From NCBI GenBank assembly GCA_002392745.1, contig DGHR01000009.1:110257-168853 (forward strand): a stretch of 58,597 bases of DNA, read 5' to 3'. Every line of letters begins with the position of its first letter. Positions within the stretch are counted from its first letter, which is position 1. Under the pieces are notes generated by a model that saw only the letters and a program-made list of their open reading frames with translations, searched no databases and was not told where the DNA came from. Source of the DNA: Bacteroidales bacterium UBA3843 (lineage in GTDB: Bacteria > Bacteroidota > Bacteroidia > Bacteroidales > Paludibacteraceae). Positions 50,492-58,597 of the stretch are shown in pieces. Both the position numbers and the translations under genes were made by a program.

Positions 50492-52186
50492 TTAATAGCG
50501 GAAGGAACTACCGCCGACGAACTCGCGCAGGAATGAGGTAGGCGGAATCTCTTTCTCAGGAATCGGCACAAAGTACTGCAGGAATTTCAGCAGCCGGTGC
50601 GCCTCGCTGTACTCTTCGCAGAACTTAGGCACTTCTTGCAGAATAGGCTCCGCATGACGTTTCAGTACCGCGAATTCGAAAATCAGCGCCGAGTTGAACA
50701 TCACATCCGCTTCTTCCTGGAAGGGATAAACCCATTTTTGTTCTCCACGAACCACGCTCGGGCAACGGGCGATAGTTTCCCGGGCAGAGAAATTACGATA
50801 TTTATAATCCCGTACAATTCTGCGGAGCAGACGGATGTCCGTGGTCGGAATCCAATTGTGGTTGTCGATGTTGATGGTCGTCAGCGCTGACACGTAAATC
50901 TTGTATGTGAGACTGCGCTCTATGTCCGGCAGGATGCAAGGGTTGAGCGCATGCAGGCCCTCTATGACCAGTACGCTGTCTTTCTGGAGTTTCAGTTTGC
51001 GCCCCTTGAATACGCGCATACCTGTCGTGAAATCGTATGTGGGCAGTTCCACTTCCTTTCCCTCCATCAGGTCGTGCATCTGTTGGCGGAAGAAGGGCAG
51101 GTCTACTGCGTTGACATTCTCGAAGTCGTACTCTCCGTGCTCGTCTTTCGGCGTATCGACACGGTTCACAAAGTAATCGTCCATGGACAGCACTTCCGGC
51201 CGGATGCCATCAACGAGCAATTGGATTTGCAGACGTTTGGAGAAAGTGGTCTTACCGCTGGAGGATGCACCACTGATAAACACAATCTTCGGACGTTTTT
51301 CTGCGATAGCATCCGCTATTTGTGCGATTTTCTTCTCGTGCAGCGCCTCCGCCAGTTTAATCAGCCCGAATGACTTGTTTTGCTTGCAAGCGATGTTGAA
51401 ATCGTTCACATTGTTGATGCGCAGCAGTTTGTTCCATCTGTTGTATTCGCGGAAGATGGAGAACATCTTGTCCTGCGGAATGGAATCCTCAAGAATTGTG
51501 GGGTTGCTACGGTTCGGAATCCGCAGCAGCAATCCGTCCTGAAAGGACTCCAGGTCGAAGACATGGATATACCCGGAGCTGGGGAGAAGGACATTGGTAT
51601 AATAGTCAATGAAGTCTCCCATGCGGAAGTAACGGCAATAGGGGTTGCCGAGTGCTTCAAAGATGGAACTCTCGTTGTTGTACCGTTCCGCGAACATGCG
51701 GATGACCTCTTTGGTCTGTTTCTCTTCCTCGTAGATGGGTCTGTCCTCATGGATGATTTGTTGCATCCTCTGTTTGATGGCCTTCACCATCTCCTCCGTT
51801 ACTACGGGCGGCTCTTTCTCGTCGTCCACGTCCTCCTCTTTGCTGCGGTGCCATTGCAGGGTGCAATAGTAGCCTTTGCTGATGGGGTGTTCGATGCGCA
51901 AGTCGGTTTCCGGGTACAACTCGTTGATAGCGCAAGCCAGCACCATGTTCAGCGTCCGAACGTACGCCCGCATGCCGGACGGACTACTGGCGTCCAGAAA
52001 CTCAATATCCTTCGGCTTGTAAAGCAGGAAATCGAGGTTCTCCACCTTGTAATTGACGTGCGCGGCAATGATGGGGTAGGGCAACTGTATTTTCAGCAGG
52101 TCCTTCAACTCGATGAGCGAGATTCCCCGAGGCACCTCATGATACGTGTGGGTGTTTTTGCAATAAATGGTGATGGTGGGTTCCAT
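50492..52186 (-). CDS. TGS-domain nucleoside (uridine) kinase
   Basis: 564 residues. The N-terminal 60 residues are TGS-like (MEPTITIYCKNTHTYHEVPRG), followed by a region like the second domain of threonyl-tRNA synthetase (IEHPISKGYYCTLQWHR) to about 220. The C-terminal kinase has Walker A FISGASSSGKTTFSKRL near 290, SMDDYFV, VIEGLHALNP and EIxPTTDIRLLRRIVRDY-like segments of the uridine kinase/PRK family. This fusion recurs in Bacteroidota and its substrate is not proven. Start ATG 52186; the TTG at 52216 lies inside kdsA. Confidence 0.88.
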   Translation of the reverse strand: MEPTITIYCKNTHTYHEVPRGISLIELKDLLKIQLPYPIIAAHVNYKVENLDFLLYKPKDIEFLDASSPSGMRAYVRTLNMVLACAINELYPETDLRIEHPISKGYYCTLQWHRSKEEDVDDEKEPPVVTEEMVKAIKQRMQQIIHEDRPIYEEEKQTKEVIRMFAERYNNESSIFEALGNPYCRYFRMGDFIDYYTNVLLPSSGYIHVFDLESFQDGLLLRIPNRSNPTILEDSIPQDKMFSIFREYNRWNKLLRINNVNDFNIACKQNKSFGLIKLAEALHEKKIAQIADAIAEKRPKIVFISGASSSGKTTFSKRLQIQLLVDGIRPEVLSMDDYFVNRVDTPKDEHGEYDFENVNAVDLPFFRQQMHDLMEGKEVELPTYDFTTGMRVFKGRKLKLQKDSVLVIEGLHALNPCILPDIERSLTYKIYVSALTTINIDNHNWIPTTDIRLLRRIVRDYKYRNFSARETIARCPSVVRGEQKWVYPFQEEADVMFNSALIFEFAVLKRHAEPILQEVPKFCEEYSEAHRLLKFLQYFVPIPEKEIPPTSFLREFVGGSSFRY

Positions 52187-52212
52187 TGGTTGTTGGGATT
52201 GGAGTGAGTTTG

Positions 52213-52995
52213 TCAATGTTTAACTATCTTGTCTATTTCCAGCGCTTGAGTGAGGAGTTCTCTCATAGCGTCCAGTCTGACTTGGTTGGCGGCATCCGAG
52301 ATGGCTTTTTCGGGTTCCGGGTGCGTCTCTATGAACAAACCGTCCACGCCTACTGCCAACGCTGCTCTCATCAGGTGCGGCACCATTTCGCGGTTGCCTC
52401 CTGTGACACCAGCTTGCGTGGAGGGTTGCTGTACAGAGTGTGTGGCATCGAAGACAACGGGACATCCGAACCGCCGCATCTCTACGAGCGAAGTCATGTC
52501 CACTACCAGCCTGCCGTAGCCGAACGAACTGCCGCGTTCCGTGAGCCATATATGGCCGTTGCGGGCGGCATCCGGCGACACCTGTTCTATTTTCTGAATA
52601 GCACCGCCCAGGTCCCACGGCGCCATGAACTGCCCTTTCTTGACATTCACGATGCAGCCCGTCTCGGCTGCAGCTTGCAATAGGTCCGTCTGACGGCTCA
52701 GAAAGGCGGGTATCTGCAGCACATCCGCCACCTGAGCAACTGGACGGCATTGCCAACTCTCATGGACGTCCGTGAGTATCGGCAGACCGAACTGCTCCTT
52801 GACTTCCTGCAATATGCGCAGCCCTTCGTCCATTCCTACGCCCCGCTCGGAAGCGGACGTGCGGTTGGCCTTGTCGAACGATGACTTGAAATAGAGCGTA
52901 ATGCCCAAGTCGTAGCAGAGGCGGTTGAGCGTCTCGGCCGTCTGCATGATGCAATCTCTGTTTTCAATGGCGCATGGGCCTGCTATCAGAAACAT
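52213..52995 (-). CDS. kdsA: 3-deoxy-D-manno-octulosonate 8-phosphate synthase
   Basis: 260 residues; condenses PEP and arabinose-5-phosphate to KDO-8-P for LPS inner core. LIAGPCAIENRD at the N-terminus, LYFKSSFDKANRTS, PILTDVHESWQC, IPAFLSRQTDLL, VKKGQFMAPWD, ERGSSFGYGRLVVDM, VVFDATHSVQQPS and GVDGLFIETHPEPEKAISD are the family blocks. 26 bp before the TGS kinase and 30 bp after the 438-residue protein gene. Confidence 0.96.
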   Translation of the reverse strand: MFLIAGPCAIENRDCIMQTAETLNRLCYDLGITLYFKSSFDKANRTSASERGVGMDEGLRILQEVKEQFGLPILTDVHESWQCRPVAQVADVLQIPAFLSRQTDLLQAAAETGCIVNVKKGQFMAPWDLGGAIQKIEQVSPDAARNGHIWLTERGSSFGYGRLVVDMTSLVEMRRFGCPVVFDATHSVQQPSTQAGVTGGNREMVPHLMRAALAVGVDGLFIETHPEPEKAISDAANQVRLDAMRELLTQALEIDKIVKH

Positions 52996-53025
52996 AAAGT
53001 GATGTTCGATTTACATAGGTACGAT

Positions 53026-54342
53026 TTACTGGTCAACAGGCCTGTACACGCGGGCCCACTGTATCTTCAGTTTGCCCTCGCCGCCTTTCTCCGCCATCGG
53101 GAGGAACGACTGCGCCAGGAGGAACATCTTCTCTTTCGGCAGACGGTTCGGCAGACGCAACAGTTCGAGGTTGTTGACATACCAAATCAGTTCGTTCTTG
53201 TTCCACCGCAGGCTGTACACGTGGTACATCGAGCGCAGTACGCCCGTGATGTCGGTCATCTGGGTCTTGTTGCCGTTGACCAGTCCGAGCTGATGTACCG
53301 AACCGTTGTAGTAGTAGAGAGCGACCATCGGTTTTTTCACATCACCGGTGCTCAGTCCGAAGAAATGGTGTCCGTTGCCCTGGCTGCGCACTTTGGCCAT
53401 GAAGAGTCCTTCCTCTTGCGCGAATGCCTCTTTGGTGTTCATGACATCCGAAGTGAAGTCGAAGATATGCTCCACGAAGCCTTTCTTCTCGTCCCAAGCG
53501 ACGGCTTTGTGGCTTTCCTCACGGGTCTCCAGGTCCATACGTCCCTCTACAAAGAATGTGTTCTTGCCGCCGTTGTATGCCTGACGCTCGTTGGTGCGCG
53601 AGTGACCGTCTTTCATCGCGGGATTCGCATATCCGAAGCCCGGTTTCCAGTTCTTGGACGACGACATATCGTCTGCAAAGGCGGGACGGAAGAGTTCTGC
53701 CCAGTCGATTTTCTCCTCGCGCTGTGCGTAGTAGAACTTGATGTCCTCCGAGTTGGCCAGTTGCCGGTAGCGTTGCTCGCGTGCGTAGAGTTCGCTATGC
53801 TGCCAGCGTTTGGAGTCCTCCCATAGCGCATGGCGTTTCTGGAAGTCCTCGGTGTTGATCTCCTTCTCCAGTTCGGTCATCTGGCGCAGTTCGGGAGAGT
53901 TGAGCACCTTCAGGTAGTTCTTGTAGAACGCCGAGCGGTAAATCATGTTGAACATTCTCAGTTCGCTCGAATGCAGTCTCTCCTTCAGACTGTTGATCTT
54001 CTGGAAATCCTCCGATTCGCGGAACTGCAGGAAGGCCTGGAACGTAGGGTTCTCCTGGGCGGACTTGTAGCCGCGCATGCGCAACGAGCTGCTGATTTTC
54101 TTGAATGCGGTCATCTTGCGACCCTCGTCGGTCTCTTTGTACTTGCGGTTGATCAATTCCGCTTTCTTTTCCTGGAATTCGGAACTCTCGACCTCTTTCT
54201 TCAGTTCGAGATACTCTTTGAGTTCCGGAGACTGCTCTATTTGACGCCAACGTTTAACGCGTTCCTGCATCTCGTAGATGGTTTTTTCGAATTGCTCTGT
54301 TGAGAGCATTTTGCCTGTGAGTCTGGCAGTAAATAGATTCAT
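53026..54342 (-). CDS. Helical-repeat protein with GH16/LamG-like C-terminal domain
   Basis: 438 residues, no signal peptide. Residues about 15-215 are charged helices with a repeated pattern, (S/N)(S/P)EL..YL.LK.E...SEFQ..., seen near 37-60, 88-120 and 140-180 (SPELKEYLELKKEVESSEFQ, ESEDFQKINSLKERLHSSEL, SPELRQMTELEKEINTEDFQ). Residues about 230-435 look like a concanavalin-type sandwich (FVEGRMDLETREESHKAVAW, FFGLSTGDVKKPMVALYYYNG, YHVYSLRWNKNELIWYVNNLELL, GKLKIQWARVYRP), as in GH16, but the catalytic ExDxxE motif is not evident. Function unknown. It lies between a LOG gene and kdsA. Confidence 0.75.
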   Translation of the reverse strand: MNLFTARLTGKMLSTEQFEKTIYEMQERVKRWRQIEQSPELKEYLELKKEVESSEFQEKKAELINRKYKETDEGRKMTAFKKISSSLRMRGYKSAQENPTFQAFLQFRESEDFQKINSLKERLHSSELRMFNMIYRSAFYKNYLKVLNSPELRQMTELEKEINTEDFQKRHALWEDSKRWQHSELYAREQRYRQLANSEDIKFYYAQREEKIDWAELFRPAFADDMSSSKNWKPGFGYANPAMKDGHSRTNERQAYNGGKNTFFVEGRMDLETREESHKAVAWDEKKGFVEHIFDFTSDVMNTKEAFAQEEGLFMAKVRSQGNGHHFFGLSTGDVKKPMVALYYYNGSVHQLGLVNGNKTQMTDITGVLRSMYHVYSLRWNKNELIWYVNNLELLRLPNRLPKEKMFLLAQSFLPMAEKGGEGKLKIQWARVYRPVDQ

Positions 54343-54360
54343 AAGACAGTTATTTTAGAT

Positions 54361-54912
54361 TTATTCTTTCTTCTGTTCGATATTCAGGATGGCATCCTTT
54401 AGCGAGTCCATGCTGTCCACGAAGACGGGGCTGTAGTGTTCCTGCTCCGGGATGAAGCGTAGAGCCCTCATGTGTTGGATTTGGTCTATCAGAGCTTGGT
54501 AAAAACCGTTGTAGTTGAGTACGAAGACAGGTTTTCTGTGTTCTCCTACGGTGCCGCTGGCGGTCGCGTCCATCATCTCGTCGAGTGTGCCGTAGCTGCC
54601 GGGCAGACATACGATGACATCCGCCATCTCGCGCATCATCTGTTTGCGTGCGCTCATATTCGGCACCAGGTATAAATCGTCGCAGTTGGTCGCTTTCCGG
54701 CCTGCGGCAATTATCCTCGGCGGAATGACGCCCACCACCGTGGCACCGGACGCTTTAGCCGCGTTGCTGGTTCGGCTCATCAGACCGCCTGTCGCTCCGC
54801 CATAGACGAGCGTATACCCCTGTTCGCCTATCCAGCGCCCGAGTTGGTCTCCCAGCACCAGATACTCCTCAGGAATACTGTCCTTCGCACTGCAATATAC
54901 GGCTATCTTCAT
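54361..54912 (-). CDS. LOG-family protein (TIGR00730 Rossmann fold)
   Basis: 183 residues. VYGGATGGLMSRTSNAAKASG, VIPPRII, MSARKQMMREMADVIVCLPGSYGTLDEMMDA show the lysine-decarboxylase-like fold and the PGxxGTxxE motif of LOG phosphoribohydrolases (cytokinin-type nucleotide hydrolase or purine 5'-nucleotide hydrolase). Start MKIAVYCSAKDS at 54912. 18 bp before the 438-residue protein gene. Confidence 0.92.
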   Translation of the reverse strand: MKIAVYCSAKDSIPEEYLVLGDQLGRWIGEQGYTLVYGGATGGLMSRTSNAAKASGATVVGVIPPRIIAAGRKATNCDDLYLVPNMSARKQMMREMADVIVCLPGSYGTLDEMMDATASGTVGEHRKPVFVLNYNGFYQALIDQIQHMRALRFIPEQEHYSPVFVDSMDSLKDAILNIEQKKE

Positions 54913-54917
54913 ACTAC

Positions 54918-54957
54918 TTTCACCAATAACCAATCACCTTTTTACCAATCACCAATC
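54918..54957 (+). repeat. ACCAATC iterations (R1 fragment)
   Basis: CACCAATAACCAATCACC and TTACCAATCACCAATCCCC fill the gyrB-LOG gap; the same units flank the R1 cores, but the core is absent. Confidence 0.8.
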
Positions 54958-54960
54958 CCC

Positions 54961-56991
54961 TTAAGCGTCAATCTTCGCATAAGTGGCGTTCTCCTCGATG
55001 AACTCGCGGCGCGGTGCTACGTCGTCGCCCATCAGCATGGCGATGGTGCGGTCGGCTTCTGCCGCGTTCTCGATGGTCACCTGTTTGAGCAGTCGCCGAG
55101 CCGGGTCCATCGTCGTCTCCCATAGTTGCTCGTCCGACATCTCGCCGAGACCTTTGTAGCGCTGGGTCTTGATCAGCTTCTCGTCGCCGTTGCCGTAGTT
55201 CTGGATGAACGCCTGGCGTTGCGCATCGTTCCAGCAATACTCGCTGTAATTGCCCTTCGAGCATTTGTACAGCGGAGCCATGGCGATATACAGGTGTCCC
55301 TGCTCAATCACCTCTTTCATGTGGCGGAAGAAGAGCGTCATGATCAGTGTGGCAATATGTGCACCGTCCACATCGGCATCCGCCATGATGATCACTTTGT
55401 GGTAACGTATCTTCGATAGGTTGAGCGCTTTCGGGTCCTCTTCGGTACCGAAGGTGATGCCCAGAGCGGTGAAGATGTTGCGCACTTCTTCGCTCTCGAA
55501 CACCTTGTGCTCCATCGCTTTCTCTACGTTCAGAATCTTACCGCGCAGAGGCAGGATGGCCTGGTGCACGCGGTCGCGTCCGGTCTTGGCGGTACCGCCT
55601 GCCGAGTCTCCCTCCACCAGGAAGAGCTCGCATTCGCTCGCGTCCTTGCTCACGCAGTCAGCCAACTTGCCCGGGAGACCGCCTCCGCTCAACGGACTCT
55701 TGCGCAGAACCGACTGACGGGCATTGCGCGCGGCAATACGTGCCTGAGCGGCCAGGATAACTTTCTCTACAATCTTCTTCGCATCGTCCGGGTGCTCCTC
55801 CAGATAGTTCTGCAGCGCCTCGCTGACAGCGGAGTTGACTATACCCGCTACCTCCGAGTTGCCGAGCTTGGTCTTGGTCTGACCCTCAAACTGCGGCTCT
55901 GCTACCTTCACGGAGATGACCGCCGTCAGACCCTCGCGGAAGTCGTTGGGGTCAATCGTCGAGTTGCCGTCCTTGTCTTTCAGCTTGGCTTTCTCCAGCA
56001 TCTTGCTGTCCTCGGCGTATTTCTTCATGACGCGCGTCAGCGCCGAACGGAAACCTGCTACGTGCGTACCGCCTTCAATAGTGTTGATGTTGTTGACATA
56101 CGAGTGCACGTTCTCGTTGAAATCCGTGTTGTAGATCATGGCTACCTCGACCGGTGTGCCGTATTTGTCGGTGCTCAGGTGGATGACCTCGCTGATGAGC
56201 GGTGTGCGTGTGCCGTCAATATAGCGCACGAACTCCTGCAGACCCTTCTCCGAATAGAACACCTCCTTGCGCTCTTTCAGCTCCTCTCCTTGTGGGGTGG
56301 TCGGGTGGGGTTTCCGCTTGTCCTTCAGCACAATCCGGATGCCGGCGTTCAGGTAGGCCAACTCACGCATGCGGTTCGCCAGGATGTCCCATTGGTATAC
56401 CGTCTCGGTGAAGATAGTATTGTCCGGCCAGAACTGCACGAACGTACCCGTCTTCCTTTGCTCCCAGTTGCCGATGGCCTCCGCCTCGGAGATAACATGC
56501 ACCGGCGCCAGGGGCTTGCCCTTCGCGTAGTCCTGGCAGTGGATCTGGCCGTCGCGGTACACCTCTACGTGCATCTTGGTCGAGAGCGCGTTCACGCAAC
56601 TCACACCTACACCGTGCAGACCGCCCGACACCTTGTAACTGTCCTTGTTGAACTTGCCGCCGGCGTGCAGAACGGTCATCACTACCTCCAGCGCACTCTT
56701 GTGCTCCTTCGGATGCATGTCCACCGGGATACCGCGACCGTTGTCCTGTACCGTAATCGAGTTGTCCTCGTTGATGTGAACCGCTATCTCGTCGCAGAAT
56801 CCGGCCAAGGCCTCATCTATCGAGTTGTCCACTACCTCATAAACCAGGTGGTGCAAACCCTTCTGCGAGATATCGCCGATATACATCGCCGGGCGTTTAC
56901 GCACCGCCTCTAATCCTTCCAGCACCTGAATGCTGGAACCGTCATACTTCTCTTGTTGTTCTTGGCCCGAAGCCACATTCATTTCTTCCAT
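54961..56991 (-). CDS. gyrB: DNA gyrase subunit B
   Basis: 676 residues. GHKL ATPase domain (EVVDNSIDEALAGF, NGRGIPVDMH, GGLHGVGVSCVNALS), transducer with QTKTKLGN, Toprim domain (LVEGDSAGGTAKTGRDR, ADADVDGAHIATL) and C-terminal zinc-less tail (QRYKGLGEMSDEQLWETTMDP, RREFIEENATYAKIDA). MYIGDISQKGLHHLVYE favours GyrB over ParE. The leader (about 290 nt) contains repeat R1. First gene of the long minus-strand run that ends at folE. Confidence 0.96.
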   Translation of the reverse strand: MEEMNVASGQEQQEKYDGSSIQVLEGLEAVRKRPAMYIGDISQKGLHHLVYEVVDNSIDEALAGFCDEIAVHINEDNSITVQDNGRGIPVDMHPKEHKSALEVVMTVLHAGGKFNKDSYKVSGGLHGVGVSCVNALSTKMHVEVYRDGQIHCQDYAKGKPLAPVHVISEAEAIGNWEQRKTGTFVQFWPDNTIFTETVYQWDILANRMRELAYLNAGIRIVLKDKRKPHPTTPQGEELKERKEVFYSEKGLQEFVRYIDGTRTPLISEVIHLSTDKYGTPVEVAMIYNTDFNENVHSYVNNINTIEGGTHVAGFRSALTRVMKKYAEDSKMLEKAKLKDKDGNSTIDPNDFREGLTAVISVKVAEPQFEGQTKTKLGNSEVAGIVNSAVSEALQNYLEEHPDDAKKIVEKVILAAQARIAARNARQSVLRKSPLSGGGLPGKLADCVSKDASECELFLVEGDSAGGTAKTGRDRVHQAILPLRGKILNVEKAMEHKVFESEEVRNIFTALGITFGTEEDPKALNLSKIRYHKVIIMADADVDGAHIATLIMTLFFRHMKEVIEQGHLYIAMAPLYKCSKGNYSEYCWNDAQRQAFIQNYGNGDEKLIKTQRYKGLGEMSDEQLWETTMDPARRLLKQVTIENAAEADRTIAMLMGDDVAPRREFIEENATYAKIDA

Positions 56992-57029
56992 TGGTTTATA
57001 GTATGTATTATTTATTGCTATGCTATGTA

Positions 57030-57140
57030 AAGGTTATAGGTTATAGGTGATTGGTTATTGATTCAGGAGCCAGGAATAAGGAGTAAAGACTAAAATGTGT
57101 CGTCTATAGTAACTTGTCTTGACTCTTGACTCCTATAACT
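57030..57140 (+). repeat. Composite intergenic repeat R1, copy D (gyrB leader)
   Basis: GGTTATAGG iterations and TTGGTTATTG, the core at 57065-57118 with GAGCC in place of GAGTC, then GACTCTTGACTC. It lies inside the predicted 5' leader of gyrB. Confidence 0.88.
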
Positions 57141-57280
57141 TTTCCCCTTTTACCTTCCTCCCTCCCTTGGGGGGTGAAGAGCTCCGCTCGATCGAGCGTC
57201 CAGTGGACGGTCGTAGAACTCTCCCGGGGTGGGGTTCCTTCGTACATTTACTTTCGTGCACTCGTACACAAAATCGGCGA

Positions 57281-57311
57281 CAAAGGTACAAAAAAAAATC
57301 GACATACACAA
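57281..57311 (-). promoter_or_regulatory. Promoter of gyrB
   Basis: TTG at 57309-57311 (TTGTGTATGTC), 20-nt spacer, TACCTTTG at 57281-57288. About 290 nt ahead of the start codon. Confidence 0.82.
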
Positions 57312-57330
57312 TAGTGTATGCCATTTTTCC

Positions 57331-57486
57331 TCATTTTTTTATTTCTAAAACCATTTTCAACTGCGGTATACCGGCTTCGATGAAGATGTCCGACACAACG
57401 CGGAAACCGAACTTGCGATAGAATTCCACAGCCTGCGCCTGCGCGTCAATCTCTATCTGCGCCAGCCCCTGCTGCTGCGCGACAAG
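57331..57486 (-). pseudogene. 3' remnant of a GNAT acetyltransferase gene
   Basis: The frame reads LAQIEIDAQAQAVEFYRKFGF then RVVSDIFIEAGIPQLKMVLE, the last third of an ElaA-type GNAT domain. Homology stops near 57486; the N-terminal two thirds are missing and no suitable start exists, so it is a truncated remnant. Confidence 0.7.
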
Positions 57487-57489
57487 GAT

Positions 57490-57777
57490 GTGCAGACTTA
57501 TTACTACGACATGGACGGATATGTATGCTATGCTTGGGCTGATGCAGAGTATGACCTCAACCGAGTCATTCGACACTCAACAGCCGAGCAAGTCGATTAC
57601 GAACAAACGCTGCCGCTCCCGGTGACGGCGACACCGCCTGTCGTTGCCAGGAAAACACAGCCGCAAATCATCAACAACTATTACATAACCACCCATAACG
57701 GGCCAATCATTACAGATTCCAATGTCACTATTTTAGCTTGTATCTTTCTCGTGACCCACCTTGCCTCTTTTTCGTGA
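57490..57777 (+). pseudogene. Probable C-terminal remnant of an unrecognised gene
   Basis: The plus-strand frame (ATG 57511 or GTG 57490) reads MDGYVCYAWADAEYDLNRVI, then PVVARKTQPQIINNYYITTH and NGPIITDSNV, a texture seen in real Bacteroidota proteins with INNYY tails. It runs into repeat DNA at its end and abuts the GNAT fragment head to head, so both look like debris at a rearrangement point. No function assigned. Confidence 0.4.
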
Positions 57778-57782
57778 CCTAC

Positions 57783-57984
57783 CTTGTATCTTTTTTAACA
57801 AAAAATACCTACAATAAATACAAGTTAATCGTAACCTACCTTGTATCTTTTTTGCAAAAAACACCAAAAATAAATACAAGCTTCTCGTGACCTACTTTGT
57901 ATCTTTCTCATGATCTACCTTGCCTTTTTTTTCGTGATTCACCTTGTATCTTTTTTAGCAAAAAACACCCAAAATAAATACAAG
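57783..57984 (+). repeat. CTTGTAT...ATACAAG hairpin repeats
   Basis: Three units of 41-42 bp (57783-57824, 57840-57880, 57943-57984) start CTTGTATCTTTTTT and end AATAAATACAAG, each able to fold on itself. They are joined by (T)CGTGACCTACC-like spacers that also occur singly between. Confidence 0.85.
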
Positions 57985-58145
57985 CTGCCATAAATAGCGA
58001 GGGTCCGAAAAAGAAGACTGATAAAAGAAAAAGCAATAAAAGAAAAAGCGATAAAAGAAGGCTGATAAAAGAAAGTAACCAAAGAAAATAAAAAGAGAAT
58101 TAACAAAGAAAAAGCCAGCCAGCCACTTTTCTGCATAGTATATAT

Positions 58146-58493
58146 GCCTACCCCAACCCCTCCCTGAAGGGAAGGGAAGCCGGATACTATCCGGCATAAT
58201 AAACGAAGAAAGATAAATAACATAACCGCGGGATGGCATCCCGGACAATTAACATAGACAGACACCGACATCCAATGTCGGGGGAATAAACGAAGAAAGC
58301 CATGCGGAGAGAAGGGAAAACGGAAAGCGGCAGGCAAAGCAAAACGGAAAGCGGCTGGCTGGCGGTAAAAAAAGAAAAAATAAACGCCGGATGGCATCCG
58401 GCAGAATGGACATAGAAGCGGCATAGCATGCCGGACAATAAACGGGAAAAAAAGCCTACCCCTAACCCCTCCCTGAAGGGAAGGGGGATAGGC
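58146..58493. repeat. REP-like palindromes and CCCTCCCTGAAGGGAAGGG elements
   Basis: Five short palindromes (58179-58195, 58229-58243, 58265-58281, 58386-58402, 58419-58433), such as GCCGGATGGCATCCGGC, stand between two copies of GCCTACCCC..CCCTCCCTGAAGGGAAGGG (58146-58181 and 58454-58493). The intervening DNA is A/G-rich with AAACGAAGAAAG and AACGGAAAGCGGC iterations. No gene is seen from 57985 to 58597. Confidence 0.8.
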
Positions 58494-58534
58494 AAAAAAG
58501 AAAAAGTTTGACAAAAAGAAAAATAAAAAAGTCA

Positions 58535-58597
58535 AGTCTGTCTAGTCTGTTTAGTCCCCCTATAATCCCCCAAAAGGACTGGACAGGACTGAACAGG
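58535..58597. repeat. Imperfect inverted repeat at window edge
   Basis: AGTCTGTCTAGTCTGTTTAG (58535-58554) faces GGACTGGACAGGACTGAAC; the arms are about 75 percent complementary and each arm is itself a duplicated octamer. Confidence 0.6.

Noticed and set aside
55507..56913. Long plus-strand reading frame of 468 codons
   Set aside because: Antisense to gyrB; a GC-rich shadow frame without motif support.
57939..58535. Minus-strand membrane-like protein of 198 codons
   Set aside because: Phe/Leu-rich translation of A/G-rich repeat DNA; residues repeat with the palindromes and no start context or family is evident.

Overview
The window comes from a Bacteroidota chromosome, most probably an uncultured gut-type Bacteroidales. 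Four things point there: at least 19 promoters of the form TTG-N20-TAnnTTTG (one with N19), a near absence of Shine-Dalgarno sites, type IX secretion (T9SS) proteins including a PorZ-like protein, and a tmRNA tag ending in YALAA. Genus cannot be fixed because no rRNA or ribosomal protein gene is present.

Layout. 1-10.3 kb: 3'-truncated sufB, tRNA-Cys, a SUMF1-like secreted protein, rubrerythrin, a nucleoside phosphorylase-like protein, RlmI, a DEDDh exonuclease, initiator tRNA, an EEP-family nuclease, tRNA-Arg, and a YghO-like/Fur/metallopeptidase operon. 10.3-11.3 kb: repeats, tRNA-Ala and ssrA. 11.7-16.7 kb: a two-gene acyl-CoA dehydratase activase system and a TetR regulator. 17-20.3 kb: the uxaB-uxaA hexuronate operon. 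20.3-21.6 kb: 1.3 kb without a convincing protein gene, with a structured repeat, its own promoter, an 11-bp iteron array and a terminator. 21.6-25.7 kb: an unrecognised envelope operon (OmpA-zinc ribbon protein, two lipoproteins with Cys-Trp repeats, one secreted helical protein). 26.1-34.5 kb: a DUF4325-like protein, YchF, a Na+/Ca2+ exchanger, udk with two half-size chromate transporters, a T9SS-type secreted protein and aroB. 34.6-40.9 kb: thioredoxin, K+/H+ antiporter, SDR protein and DEAD helicase, converging on an RsmF-like methyltransferase. 41.1-49.4 kb: tRNA-Gly and two tRNA-Leu, a DUF2147-like protein, then rdgB, a doubled PorZ-like protein, a phosphoethanolamine transferase and an acyltransferase. 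49.4-57 kb: a minus-strand run gyrB, LOG protein, a novel helical/lectin-like protein, kdsA, TGS-uridine kinase, SPOR protein, folE. 57.3-58.6 kb: gene remnants and hairpin repeats.

The most unusual content is (a) the dispersed intergenic repeats: a mosaic repeat with an invariant core in four places, a pair of covarying structured elements each abutting a promoter, an inverted pair of GTCTGTCAGCG arrays, and tRNA 3'-end duplications; (b) the 21.6-25.7 kb operon whose lipoproteins carry a regular CW...W...(D/E)xxC repeat; and (c) the internally duplicated PorZ-like protein in one operon with two envelope-modifying enzymes. All calls come from reading the sequence; no database search was run.
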